64,000 nucleotides of DNA from Rattus norvegicus (Eukaryota; Chordata; Mammalia; Rodentia; Muridae). The notes below the pieces were generated by a model. The model saw nothing but the letters and a program-made list of their open reading frames with translations, ran no database searches and had not been told where the DNA came from. The position numbers were made by a program, and so were the translations under genes. The stretch covers positions 64,024,424-64,088,423 of the forward strand of contig NC_086024.1 in assembly GCF_036323735.1 (NCBI RefSeq). Direction: 5' to 3'. The number at the start of each line of letters is the position of its first letter. Positions within the stretch are counted from its first letter, which is position 1. Positions 43,860 to 54,931 of this stretch are shown here, one piece after another.

Positions 43860-44600
43860 GAGACAGATATTTCCGGAGTGTGCGTTATTGACCAGTCTCT
43901 GTGTTCAGTAACATGGTTCAGTGGAGGTCACATTAGACAATGCCTTGGACCTTCCTTTCTGTGTTGAATAGATAGGAGATGGGTGTGGAAAGGAAAGCAT
44001 TATAAACATTGTGTGCATAAATGTGAAAACATTTTGAAAAGTGCTATGACAGTTAATACAATGATTGATACCTGAGGTAGGTGATAAGGAAAATCCTGAC
44101 TAAGCAGATGTCATTTGAGCACAGACCTCAAAGATATTGATGAGCTAAACATAGAAGATTCACCATTCAAGAAATGCATGCAGGGCAAATTCAGTATTAA
44201 CTCAACTTAGTTCAAAGGCAAAGGCCCAGAGACATAGGGGAGAGCTGAGAATGCTTGTGAAGGAGTCAGTAGGCCAGTGAACCAAGGGGTCAGTGAAGGA
44301 TGAGTATATGATATGAGATGACATTGCAGAGGAAACCAGATAATAAAAAGTGTTGGTAAACTAGAACAAGAAGTTTCATTTTATCTCAAGATCACGCGAT
44401 GTCATTAAGAATATTGAGGGGTGTGATATGATTCATATTTTAAGATGCCTCTTGGCATTTCTTTTTATGAAGATGTCAGTTTGAATAGGCAAGAATAGAT
44501 TTAGGCTATGAGGGATGGTACTGTACTGGCTGGCAGCTTGGTGTTAAGGATAGGGACATTAAAATGGACAAAAGCAGGTGCATTTGAGACTTGATAGAGG
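43860..44600 (+). repeat. Ancient mammalian interspersed repeat, family unresolved (copy 2)
   Basis: In order: 'gaaaagtgctatgacagtta', 'gatgtcatttgagcacagac', 'ctcaaagatattgatgagct', 'caaaggcaaaggcccagaga', 'gggtgtgatatgattcatat', 'ttaagatgcctcttggcatt', and 'aatggacaaaagcaggtgc'. They follow the old repeat with 'tgacatttgagcagagacctgaa ... gcaaaggccctgagg ... agtgacatgatctgacttat ... tcactctggctgc'. This is the same family and orientation as 8335-8890, and the better preserved of the two. Confidence 0.62.
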
Positions 44601-44879
44601 CAGAGACAACTGACTTGGTAAAATACTAAGATCTGAAATATTCTTTGATTTGATGCTGAATCCTGGACACAGTCTTCGGTTGTTTTCCATTTTGTTTTAT
44701 TGTGTACATTGGCCGGTCCCTTTATGTATATACTTATTTCCCCATGCAATCCATAGCATACTTTGTTCCTCAGTGAAGAAACTGTAATAGTGATGATGAG
44801 AAGGATGGTGATGATAATAATAATAATGATACTAACAGTGCCCCAGTTGCCTCAGATTTTCTTACAACCAGATCCTTGG
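44601..44879. other. Unassigned, with short (GAT/AAT)n
   Basis: A GATGATAATAATAATAATGAT run lies near 44808-44829. The rest was not recognised. Confidence 0.5.
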
Positions 44880-45010
44880 TTGGTTTGTACTGAGTGGTCT
44901 TAGGTCAGATGTTTCTTGTGCCTTAGTTTCCTCACTTGAAAATGGAGATGCTATTTCTAACTCCTAAGGTTGTTAGTTACTATATAGGATTAATTGAACA
45001 AATCAATTAA
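44880..45010 (+). repeat. MIR SINE relic, plus strand
   Basis: 'ggtcttaggtcagatgtttc', 'ttgtgccttagtttcctcac', 'ttgaaaatggagatgctatt' and 'cctaaggttgttagttacta' match the MIR core and 3' region (GTGACCTTGGGCAAGT ... CTCAGTTTCCTCATCTGTAAAATGGGGAT ... AGGGTTGTTGTGAGG). It is among the clearest ancient SINEs in the window. Confidence 0.8.
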
Positions 45011-45782
45011 AATTATTAGAAAGGCAGCTTCCCATTCTAACTATTCAGTAGTTGATGGCCTTGTTCATTTCTATTGGTTACATTTGCAAAGGACTGGCAA
45101 CTGGGTCTTAGTGCTAGAGGCTCAAAGCATGTCTTCAGAGTCTGAGATTTAGTTCTCCGGAGGCTGTGAGAATTCCTTGCTTTCTAATATCCCTATATGC
45201 AGCAGCAGTCGGCAATGACTGCCAATTGATGTCTGTCAGCTTTCTCATCTCAACTTCATCTGCATGGGGCCACCATGTTCGTTGTGATTGTTTCTCTTCC
45301 TCTTCTGAGGGCTCACCTTTGGATTTAGGTACCAGAAGATCCAATTTCTATATCTTAAATTAATGACAAAGTCACACATAAAATTGCCAGGAGTGGGGAC
45401 TGGACAACAAATCTTCATGTGTGGGTCTGAGACTAGAACGGGGCACTTACCTATAGTGCCTGCTATGTTTTGCATGTCTAAGATGATGCTAACTGATTCT
45501 GACTTTGCTCCCATTCTGATGTTTTATAATTTCTACCCAATTTTCAAAGTCTCATTTACACATTAACACTTCTAGCCTCTGCTATAACACACTTTATCTT
45601 CCATAGTAAAATCAGATACAACACTCCTTTTAAATGGCTATGATTCTAAAGGCAGCACAGGGAGGGGCCTTTCCCAGGAGGCTGGTTCTAGTCCTCCAGG
45701 TCGATTGATTGCTCAGGAAGTTCAGCTTCTTTCCCCTGTCTTTAATTTCTTTAGGATTAGGGAAATTATTTCATTCTCATAG
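45011..45782. other. Unassigned sequence upstream of exon-like interval
   Basis: No repeat recognised. Short overlapping frames on both strands at about 45135-45566 have no consistent support. Pyrimidine-rich tracts at 45730-45753 and 45768-45782 precede possible acceptor AGs. Confidence 0.35.
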
Positions 45783-45971
45783 AAATTTGTTTCAATGACT
45801 TGGATACTGTTGGCGATGATGATTTCTAAATCTCTTAAGAACAGAAGCGATCCTGAATGTTGGATGGGACGTAGAGTTTTAGATCTGAATTCAGAGTTCA
45901 ATGTAGACATAGATTTCAAGGAAAAAGTTGTGACCATGAAAATCGCTTATTCATATATCAAAGGAGGAAAG
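45783..45971 (+). CDS. Candidate internal exon, 63 codons, unidentified
   Basis: The interval is 189 bases and open throughout in one frame. It is preceded by TTATTTCATTCTCATAG (acceptor-like, AG at 45781-45782) and followed by GTGAGT (45972-45977), a strong donor. Both boundaries fall at codon phase 0. The product reads protein-like toward its end: RRVLDLNSEFNVDIDF, then KEKVVTMKIAYSYIKGGK. An in-frame TAG occurs exactly at the acceptor (45780-45782), so only this acceptor permits the frame. I do not recognise the protein, and no flanking exon was found in the window. An open run of this length with a good donor can also arise by chance in 64 kb. Confidence 0.22.
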
Positions 45972-47209
45972 GTGAGTTTATTAGGCTTTTCTTTTTCATC
46001 TTCAAATTTGCAGCTTAAAGATTAAAAAGGCTTCTGTTGGAGATTTAATACAAATATATAAATTGTGTTATTTGCATGTGCATACCTGAGGTGCATGTAC
46101 AGGTGTGTATGTCAGCAAAGGGAAGTTACTGGAACAATGTTCCTGGAGCCTTTACCATGGCTTTCTCTGAATAGTGGCATTTTGAGTCACTTTTTATTTT
46201 TAAAATTATTTTGGTTGAAATTTTTTGACAAACATGTATTAATTATAAAGGACAGATGGCCTGGGGCTGAGAGATGATGAGTTAGAGTGGTTAGAGCCTC
46301 AGGACCCATCGCCGCTGGGGCCGCATGCAGGCTTGCTGCTTCCCTACAGGCTCTTCAGGATGCAAGTTATGAGTGCAGAGAAGCATTGTACATTGTGTGG
46401 GCCAACTGTGTGTTTGCCTGTTTACTCATGTTCTGTATTTGGTACATGATGTGAATGAGCAGATGCAATGCATACTATATATGTCAATTGTGTACTTTAT
46501 GTATAACTCATGATACGCATAGACCACACACATAGTCCTTATGAGCCAAAGTCTCTCTGTTATATTCAAATCAGAAGTTTAGTTATTTCATTTTCAATAT
46601 AGTTACTTGTTTCCATCTAGCAATCTCTCACAATTTTTTGGAGTATAAAGTAATTGAGAAAAGTAAGTCCAGGATAAAGATTCCATAAGAGGACAAACAA
46701 TAATGTAGTCCAAGCCACCAGGCATCCTATATAGCACAGAAACATCCTTTTAAACAAGTTTCCTCCTGTTGGAAATGCTTGTGTCAGTAGAACAATTTAC
46801 TTGAGTGTTTTACTTCTGCCGTTTGCAGAGAGAGAAGCAGTTGGTTATATCTTATGTCGTCATTTGCAACCCCCATCTCCCATTAGTGTCTAATATTGTT
46901 ACTGGCTCATAGACACTGGCTTGTGTTCCTTAAGTTCCTGTGAGCAAATCCTCACTGAGCCTCCATGGGTTTCCTATGACTATGCAAAGTATTTATTTTT
47001 ATAAGCATTAATGACTTTAGACAGGCTTAAACCTCACCAACTTTGACATATCTCAATGGTAAAGGAAGTGGAGTAGAATTGGTCATCCTTGTGGAGATTG
47101 AAGACTAGGAGATGCCAAGCAGTGCTGTAAATGATCAATGCTTTATGTCCTGATATGGAATATCAGATCTTTTAATGTCTGTGCTGTGTTAGTTCTCAGA
47201 ACCTTAGAC
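45972..47209. other. Unassigned, with possible decayed SINE
   Basis: A weak B2/B3-like head ('ggggctgagagatgatgagt', about 46263-46300) may be a ruined SINE. Sequence at 46070-46180 faintly resembles an antisense B3. Neither is called. Nothing else recognised. Confidence 0.3.
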
Positions 47210-47418
47210 CAGAGATTCTTAACATTCCTAATGGTGCGGCCATCTAATACAGTTCTTCGTGTTGTGGTGTTCCCCCAACCCTAAAACTATTTTGTTGCTA
47301 TTTTGTAACTGTAATTTTTCTACTGTTATGAATTGCTATGTAGATATCTGCATTTGCTGATGGTCTCAGGTGACACTCGTAAAAGGATTGTTTGACCCCG
47401 TACAAGTCAGAACCTCTG
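47210..47418 (-). mobile_element. URR1-type hAT-Charlie DNA transposon (non-autonomous)
   Basis: The plus strand begins 'cagagattcttaacattcct', continues 'aatggtgcggccatctaata', 'cagttcttcgtgttgtggtg', 'ccccaaccctaaaactattt', 'tgttgctattttgtaactgt', 'tactgttatgaattgctatg', and ends 'tcagaacctctg'. This is the complement of the rodent URR1 consensus. The ends are inverted with respect to each other (CAGAGATTCT against AGAACCTCTG). The 8-base flanks CCTTAGAC and TCTTAGCA agree at five positions, as a decayed 8-bp duplication would. Confidence 0.85.
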
Positions 47419-49280
47419 TCTTAGCATATTACTCTTTCTTTCGGAAGTAGCAAGAACAGCATTCTTTGTTTCCCTACTCTCAGGACTCATACCTGTTTGC
47501 TTAAAGACTTGTCTTTGAATCCAGGGTTGTGGCAACAGTAGTTCAGAAAACAACCATAACAGAATATGTGGGAAATCTTCTCTCTTTTGAGATATAACTG
47601 TCTTGGTGATTCCTGTCTGTTTGTTAATTGCAATAAAGTTGCCATTGTAATTTAGAATGCTTGTTAAGAACAATCCAACGGTCCTCTGAGGGACAATAGA
47701 TAACTTGCTATGTGTCTTGCTTAGGGAACTGGTAATTATTTTACTGTAAATGAATCTAACAATAGCCTATTGGAAAAGCCACAAGAGGGACAAGGCTTTG
47801 AGGGAGGAGTGTAAAAGTCGAGGCTGATCTTTATTGACTACATTCATCAGCCTAAATTACTTGCAATAAGGTTTTTTAGAGAGGTTCAAGTGAAGTAAGA
47901 TAATTAAAATTCTCTTCAGTTACTGTAAAAATTTCTTAGTATGAGTGCATCTTATTTAAGACTCATTTTAACCTTCCTTCTAATGAAAGTTTTAATGTTT
48001 TCTATTATGCAATGATGACTTTTTATTTTAAAAATGTGTTCCTGTTAGAACAGAGGCTTGTATATTTTTCCTGTAGGAATTGTTTAATATTGTCACAGAT
48101 TTTACATTTAAAGATAACTACACTATTATATTTTGACTTGCACTGAAGAAAACAGGTGTGACTATATCTCGGGTGTGATATAATAATTTGGGGGTGTTAT
48201 TGACAGAGTAAATAAAGGAAAAGGTAAAGAAATGTGTTATCTTCCTGGGAAGAAATTTACACAATTATGTGTTGGCTGGGGGAACTCTAGTGTGTTACTG
48301 ATTTTCCAAAAATTCAGCACACTGATAAAAGGTTATTGGAAAATGTAGTTCATTCTAAATGAACCCATGCATCAGGCATTGGCATCCTCCCAGAACATTC
48401 TCTTTGTGTCTCTTGTACATTACCCAAATGTTTTCACTAGTGCTGAGACCATTCTGCATAGTTTGGTGGTTTTGGTATTATCTTTCCATCAGGACTAATT
48501 GTTCTTAACTCCAGGTCTGTTGTTTGAAGCTCATCACCGCTTTAGATCAGGCTTCCTCCTACAGTGCCGTCCTTAGCCTCTGAGCTCCCACAAAAGTGGA
48601 CCTGCCCCTCTTGGGAACCTCTAAGAGGAATGATCTAATGATCGTCTAGCCCACACGTATGATGAGATTTTTTTTCGGACCCTTTACCTTTTCTTTTAAC
48701 CTTCTCTTTCTGTATATCTTCTTCTTGGAGCTATAAGCTCATTCTTAGATGTTAGTAGATCCAATAACATGTCTTATATTTTGATGTATGCTTTTCTCCC
48801 TTAGCCCAAGTTTCTGCTACATGGAGCTTTCTAGCTTGCATTTTCACATTGCTGAGATGTATTGTCTCCCCTACAAAACCTTTGCTATACAGTAATTATG
48901 GGTTCTGGTCAAGGTGTTTCTTTGCTTATAATGCTCTTCTATTCCAATTTAAGATATAATCTCTCAGGATTCCATTAGTGCTTCATCCAACATCCATATC
49001 AGTTAGATAATCCTCTACAGCATCTCAGTACCTACTTTTATATTAAAACCTCAGGTGTTTCTTTGAAAAGGCAACAGTAATTCTTATTTATTAATGTATT
49101 TTCAAAATCTAGTATTTTCTTCTTAGTGGATTTATTTGAAGAAATGGATAGATGAACAGAAACTAAAAATATGAATAAGCTCTGTGAAGAACAATAGAAA
49201 GAATCTTGCAGCAGTGTCAACACATAAATTTCAGGGAACAGATTCTAAATATTCTCATTAATAAAAGAGTCTATATGAGA
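47419..49280. other. Unassigned sequence
   Basis: No gene or repeat was recognised with confidence. An 88-codon minus-strand frame (47407-47673) runs into the transposon end and has no support. 'tgcttataatgctcttctat' near 48926 faintly recalls an L2 3' end, but too little matches to call it. Confidence 0.35.
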
Positions 49281-49445
49281 GAGAGGGACAGCACAACAAA
49301 TGCTGTTGGCAGATATAAAATACATAATATGTCCTATACTATATAACATATATGATATATATTATGTAATTTATATACTTATCATTTATATAACTTATAA
49401 TTATATATTCTATAAGATATATCATGTGTATTCTGTATAAGTAGC
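49281..49445. repeat. AT-rich low-complexity stretch
   Basis: TATA-rich irregular repeats (ATATATTATG, TTATATACTTAT, AATTATATATTC) run for about 130 bases. Confidence 0.85.
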
Positions 49446-51925
49446 ATTTTGGAATAGGATGGATGGTTAAAGGAGAATATAGCTAATTCCTGAGATTCAG
49501 GCAGTTCTTATTAGGACTAATTTTTAAGACTTTTATTTTTATTCTACTTTCAGTTTTATTTAGTTGGTGTTCAGAAATCCTGGGGATTTTGTGGTTGGGT
49601 ATCCCTGAGTCAGTTTTGGATGGTTTGGAAAGCTGGAATGTACATGAAACTCTCACAAGGCAACTACATCAAAACGTGAGCGCTACAGAGCCCAGTGAGG
49701 ACAGTTGGCACCTGACAATTGATGAGCAAACTATAAAATGAGTTTTCTTCCTGCCAGTGGAAAGTATTGCTTGTGATCTGGGTCTTGTGGGTCCAAAGAG
49801 AAGGGTTAAGCGACCTTATCAGAAAAGGTTTGTACTGTCCTGTAGGACAAGCCTAAGATTCAATCATGGCCAATCTTTTTCTCCTTTTATTCAGGCAGGT
49901 TTGGGTCAATTAGCTAGATACACAGTTTTGGGTACCTGGCAGTTTGCAGAGACTCTCAAGGACACACAAATAGGCCATTGAAACAGTGTTTCATTGTTTT
50001 GGCTGGAATTGTATGAGCCTAAGACTAGATGCTACTGTAAGTTGTTTTACATTGTTCCTTTGAGGTAAGTGCTCCTTTTAGAAGTACCAATTTAGTATGG
50101 TGAATCAAAGTCCCTGTCTCACATAGTTAGATACACCTAAGAACAGAATTATGTAAGGAAAATAAGCAAATATCTTGTGCTTTCACTAGACTGGTTCAGC
50201 TTGCAGTGTATAAGTAAACATAAGTTACTTCACTTAAACTCTTCACCTTAGAGGACACTTTCTAAGAAGTAGGATGCTCTTAGCAAGGCGTTTACTGTTG
50301 GGCTTGATAGCTAAGTTTTTTTACATCATAATATGAAGTTTTCTTTCCTTTGCTTCACATAGTTTGAAAAGAAAAAGATTATATAGTATGATTTCTGATT
50401 AACAAATGAGCCAATTATTTGTATCTTCAGAAAAAGAATTCAATACTTAAGGCAAATTGCATTTCTATGCTTTAATTTTGGAATTCTATTCAGTCATAAT
50501 GCTCAAGACTAATACTGAACATTGTTGAAAAATGAAAAGCAAGTCAGTAGGACAGGTTCATTTAAGTCATCCCTGAAATTTTTCAAATGGGAGGCAGGTA
50601 ATAAAGACTTTTCACATAATAAACTCTATGCTATGGCACATCCATTTGAAACATTTTTGAATAAAATAGCAGTTTCTTTTTAGAGGTAAATTAACTTCCT
50701 CATATGTATAATTCTGTTCCCAAACCCACTCCAGTTTAATTGGCAGCTACATCAGAGGCATTGGGAAAAGCAAGTCATTGATTCTCAGAGCAGATATAGG
50801 GCAGAGGGAAAGAGACGAAAGAGAATGAAATGGAGATCCCACACATTAATGGCATGCAAATAACAATGGAAGGTACCTGTGCTGTGTCTTCTGGGACAAG
50901 GAGAGTCAGCCAGCATAGGGAGGGAAGTAATTTAGAGCAAAAAAAATGGGATGTGCTTCCTCACAGAGGAAGGGCAGTTTGCCATGGGTGGTGCATCTTG
51001 AGGTCAATTTCTGAGTATATTTTGACTATGCATCTTGGCATAGCATTCATATATGGTATCTTCATATTCTGTTAGTCGTCTTTGAGAGCAGGCAATCAGC
51101 TACATACACTACACTACATACTTCTGAATTTGGGTAAATTCATCACCTCTTCTTCATGATGCAAACACCGGTTGTTTTTTATAAAAGTCTAGTATATACT
51201 ACCATGAATTAAAGTTGTATTAGAGCCATATGCATAGAGAACAAAGTATTATATTCATCTTCTTTTTAAGCTATAAGATGAAATATGAGGTACTGTCTCT
51301 GAGGAGATGCCATAGTATATTTCAAACACACACTCTTTCATAATTTTTTATTACTTTACAGATCTTTATAGTTATTTGAGTTCTTATGGCTTGCCCCAAT
51401 GCTATACACCTCATTTCCCTTAACATGTCTGCCGTATGCTCTGTCTTCCATGCATGTATTTATCCTATAGGTTGCATTTTGCATGCTTAGGTCGTACTTG
51501 AGCACAAAGTGACAATGTAATAATACCAAAACTTGAAAAGGGTGAATATTTGTGTGACAAAGAAAAAATCAAACGAAGGGATTTCTAATTTGGGCAGATT
51601 CTGCATCTGATGTGAATCTTGGGTTGAAACCCCCACCTTTCCTAGGCTGTGCCCTGACATATATGAAATCATGACATGGTATGTGACCTCACATAGTTTT
51701 GAACACAGGAATAGCACAGTCAGAGACCGAGGTCCTGCCGTATCCTACAGTCCCTTTTTGTTCCCTTTGTGGTCACTGGACCTTGCTCTGTCTGCTTTAG
51801 ACAAGAACGAGAAGAGCAAGCATGCAGTTGTCTCCTCGGCCCCAGGCCCTGCTTAGGTAATAGCGTGTGGAAATGGGAAGTTTCTGCACATCTTTTCCCT
51901 GGAGGTACAGTTTTCATTCCTGTTT
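49446..51925. other. Unassigned, repeat-poor sequence
   Basis: About 2.5 kb with no repeat or gene that I recognise. An octamer (ATGCAAAT) abuts an AACAATGG SOX-type half-site at 50854-50869. Short frames near 49757-49981 and 50830-51075 lack support. Confidence 0.35.
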
Positions 51926-51954
51926 TGTTGTTGTTGTTGTTGTTGTTGTTGTTA
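51926..51954. repeat. (TTG)n trinucleotide repeat
   Basis: Nine or more tandem TTG/GTT units are read directly. Confidence 0.95.
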
Positions 51955-52194
51955 AACTTGGAAATTTGAAGCCAGTAAGTTTTCCTTTTTTCTCTTGTGC
52001 TTTCTTTCCCATTGCTATCACCGAGACACTAAAACCTCTTACTGGAAGCCTGCCTCTGGCAAGATGAAGACTGTGGAATGAGGGTTTGTCTTAGACAACT
52101 GCTCCCTTCGTTTACAACTCTAACTCCCTAACACCCAGTGCTCTGAGTTCTTGTTTTGGACTCCCTGCATCCTCATACCTTCCTTTCATAGATA
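51955..52194. other. Unassigned sequence
   Basis: Nothing recognised. Confidence 0.4.
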
Positions 52195-52375
52195 ATATCT
52201 ACATACACATAATGTTTATGTATGTATGTATGTATGTATGTATGTATGTATAGAACAAGGAAAAAGACTGAATTTTTATAGAGTGGGTAACATGTAGAGG
52301 TTTTAGATGGAGGAAAGGAAAAGGGGAAATGATGTAATATAATCTCAAAAACAGTTTTTGGTTTTTTTTTTTATA
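52195..52375 (+). mobile_element. Rodent LINE-1 3' end, plus strand, containing (TATG)n
   Basis: After a TATG tetranucleotide run (about 52212-52250) come 'aggttttagatggaggaaag', 'gaaaaggggaaatgatgtaa' and 'tataatctcaaaaacag', matching the very 3' end of Lx LINE-1 ('gagggtttggagggaggaaaggga ... aatgatgtaattatattataatctcaaaaa'). The tetranucleotide run stands where Lx has a variable TATGTATAC segment. Confidence 0.7.
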
Positions 52376-53969
52376 AAAAGGCAAATGTTTAAGTGACCTT
52401 TCTGCTCTTTTTTTGTAATGTTGGCTTGTTGCCAATTTATGTCAATCCAAATTCCTTGCTTAAATGCGCTTGAATAGGCCAACATTTATTTAACTCTTCT
52501 TTGAGAAAGGCTCTTCATAATATTTTTAAAAAATGGACTGACACTATTTTTATACAATGGCTTTGAACTCATAGACATGTGGAAATGATCATGTTTTAGC
52601 ATTTCAATTTGCTGCCTATCTTGAAATCATGTTTTAATTAACCTAGCTAACACCTTTGTGGATGATAAGTAATACTATTCCTGGAGAATAGACTGTAGAC
52701 AAAAATGTAATCTAAAAGGTTAAGAGAGGAAAAACACAGCTCTTCTGAAATCTGTTAAAGATTGGGTTAAAGAGGTAGTTAAGGTTAAGAGTCTCCTGCT
52801 AAGAAGTTGACCGGTAAATCAGTGAGGGAGTCCGAGCTTCTGGCCTCATGGGGCACAGAGGCACTGTTCCCTTTGAGGACATGTTTATAAGCACAGTAAG
52901 TGACCTCTGGAGAACAGTGCCTCTGGCAATGTAGCAGATGGCCAGATCTTCCACCACCCTGCAGTTCAGAAGCCATAATGTTGCCCAACTGGAGTGTGCA
53001 TGTTAAATAATAACAAATTAGGTTTTGTTCAAATAATGGCATCGAATATATCTTAGCAATTTTGTAATTTATTCTATGCCTGTTAATTATTTTTCTGTTT
53101 CTCTTTCAAAATACCTAAATTTTCCTAATCAAAGTCACTGTTTCTTTTCAATGCTTAAAAAGCATTCAATGAAAAGTTCTACATTCCGATGGAGAATTGG
53201 TCCCTTACAGAGATGAAAGGCTATCAGCTGAACGGTTGGGATAAAGGCCTACGGAAATACAGTGTGGGAGCAGTAAAAGGAATCTTGGAGACTGGGGGGA
53301 AATGAATTTGTACTTGAGACCCTCAGACCAAACTCGTTATCAATACCATTCAGATTACATGGTATTAAATCAACTAACGGTGGCCTGTGGGAATCCAGCT
53401 TCTTGGATCTTGGCAGGGATGGATCAAGGATGCCTGAGCTTCCATTCACCTTTTTCTTGATGGTACTATAACCTTGCTTTTGTTGTTTGAGTCCACAAAT
53501 AAGAGAGTCAGTGTTTGCAAACCTTGCCTCAAATAGAAGCATGCCTAGTGAGGCCGTTCTTTTCAGGTAACTGTTTTCAACTGCATGTGCATGAAGGGCA
53601 GAATGTCATGACAGGAACTTACTCACTTTATAGATCTGAAAGAAAAATTCTATATTCTTGGCTAATTAAACTGGGGATTTATTCTAATCCTACAGTGGTC
53701 CCATGTAAGTTCAATTAAATGTTGGCTTTTCAGATGAACAGAACGTAGTCTATAGAAGAAAATTGACCTGTCTCAACTGATAAAAGTCATTAAGGACAGA
53801 CCTGGAGATAGAGCCTTGACCCTCTAATCCTGCCTGAAGCTCATTTGTAATAATGGTCTCTTCATGACTCAGAAAGGGGATCTTTAACATTGTGATCCTG
53901 ATACCTCATTTAGATCATAATCATTCTGCTCACATTGATGTATTCATGATTTTAAAAGATACTTAGTGG
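52376..53969. other. Unassigned, repeat-poor sequence
   Basis: No repeat recognised over 1.6 kb. A short perfect inverted repeat AATGCTT-AAA-AAGCATT lies at 53151-53167. Several 60-100 codon frames on both strands lack support. Confidence 0.35.
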
Positions 53970-54070
53970 CCAGCAGTTGTAGAGCAAAACAAAATGGACT
54001 GAATTCCCTGCCCTCAGGAACCTTATTTATACCGAAGGAAGGGAGACAGCAAATTAAAAAGTTAAATCAC
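53970..54070 (+). repeat. Ancient mammalian interspersed repeat, family unresolved (copy 3, fragment)
   Basis: 'ggccagcagttgtagagcaa', 'gaattccctgccctcaggaa', 'ccttatttataccgaagg' and 'gggagacagcaaattaaa' fit the part of the old repeat reading '...atccctgccctcaaggagcttac ... gggggagacagacaa...'. It is the upstream part of the family also present at 8335-8890 and 43860-44600, on the same strand. Confidence 0.5.
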
Positions 54071-54609
54071 ATGCTTGCATACATACGTTTAAGATAGTTT
54101 GGATGGTAGTCATCACTAAGAGGAAAAAATGTGAAAAGAGGTATAGCCATATGATCGTGAGAGAGCTGTTAAAATTGTAATGGCAAGGTCTCCCTGACTG
54201 GTCAACGAGCTGCCTTCCTACCGATAAAGGCTTTACTCCTGTAATGCCTGCAAAACCCTGCATTTCTTTTCTGTTTTCTACGATTGAAATAGTGATTGCC
54301 AACAGGCACCGTTTGGCACCAGTGGACCCCTTCTTTCATAATTGAAAGACATGTACTAATTTACCGCACTCCCACCCTCCTACACTACTGTGGACTCCAG
54401 TACTTTCAGAGTTCTCCATCTCTGGGTCATTAAACGGTGTATATTGATTTTTTTTTCTTCTTGGCTTTCACTCACTGTGTCACACTTTGGGGATTTTGTC
54501 TCAGACCACATTCCTTCCATGAAGTTGCTTCTGATTCATCCTTTCCTACCACTCTAACCAATCCTACTAGCTCTTTCAAGATGAGAATTGCTCTTTTATT
54601 TTTTTGTTT
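54071..54609. other. Unassigned sequence
   Basis: No element recognised before the antisense B3. Confidence 0.4.
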
Positions 54610-54820
54610 TTTAAAAGGATTTGTTTGTTTAAAAAATGTATATGGATGTTTTGCTTGCACATACTTATGTGTACCACATGCATTTCTGGTTCCCTTGGCA
54701 GTCAGAAGAAGGCATTGGAGAAACTGGAACTGGAGTTATGGATGATTGTGAACTACCATGTGGATGCTGGGAATCGAACACAGGTCCTCTACAAGAGCAA
54801 GTGTTCTTAACCACCAAACC
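54610..54820 (-). repeat. B3 SINE, antisense, interrupted by an ID element
   Basis: The plus strand has a T/A-rich reversed tail, then 'gatgttttgcttgcacatac', 'gtcagaagaaggcattggag', 'aaactggaactggagttatg', 'accatgtggatgctgggaat', 'cgaacacaggtcctctacaa' and 'gttcttaaccaccaaacc'. This is the complement of B3 or B2/B3. The outermost head bases are lost or displaced where the ID element entered. Confidence 0.85.
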
Positions 54821-54931
54821 TTTTTTTTTTCTTTTTCTTTTTTTTCAGAGCTGGGGACCGAACCCAGGGCCTTGCGCTTGGTAGGCAAGTGCTCTACCAC
54901 TGAGCTAAATCCCCAACCCCACCACCAAACC
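54810..54931 (-). repeat. ID SINE (BC1-related), antisense, with 11-bp target-site duplications
   Basis: A reversed A-rich tail (54821-54845) precedes the complement of the ID core (54846-54920): 'cagagctggggaccgaaccc', 'agggccttgcgcttggtagg', 'caagtgctctaccactgagc', 'taaatccccaacccc'. Only a few bases differ from the ID/BC1 consensus, so the copy is young. ACCACCAAACC stands at 54810-54820 and 54921-54931. ID elements are tRNA-Ala-derived and amplified strongly in rat, which supports the species guess. This is a SINE, not a functional tRNA. Confidence 0.95.

Noticed and set aside
46263..46440. Possible decayed B2/B3 SINE
   Set aside because: Only the first 35 bases or so resemble the head; box B and tail are not recognisable.
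48900..49020. Possible L2 LINE fragment
   Set aside because: A single phrase ('aatgctcttctattcc') recalls the L2 3' end, and the surrounding sequence does not continue the match.
54846..54920. tRNA-like sequence with box A and box B
   Set aside because: It is an ID SINE derived from a tRNA, with an A-rich tail and target-site duplications, and not a tRNA gene.
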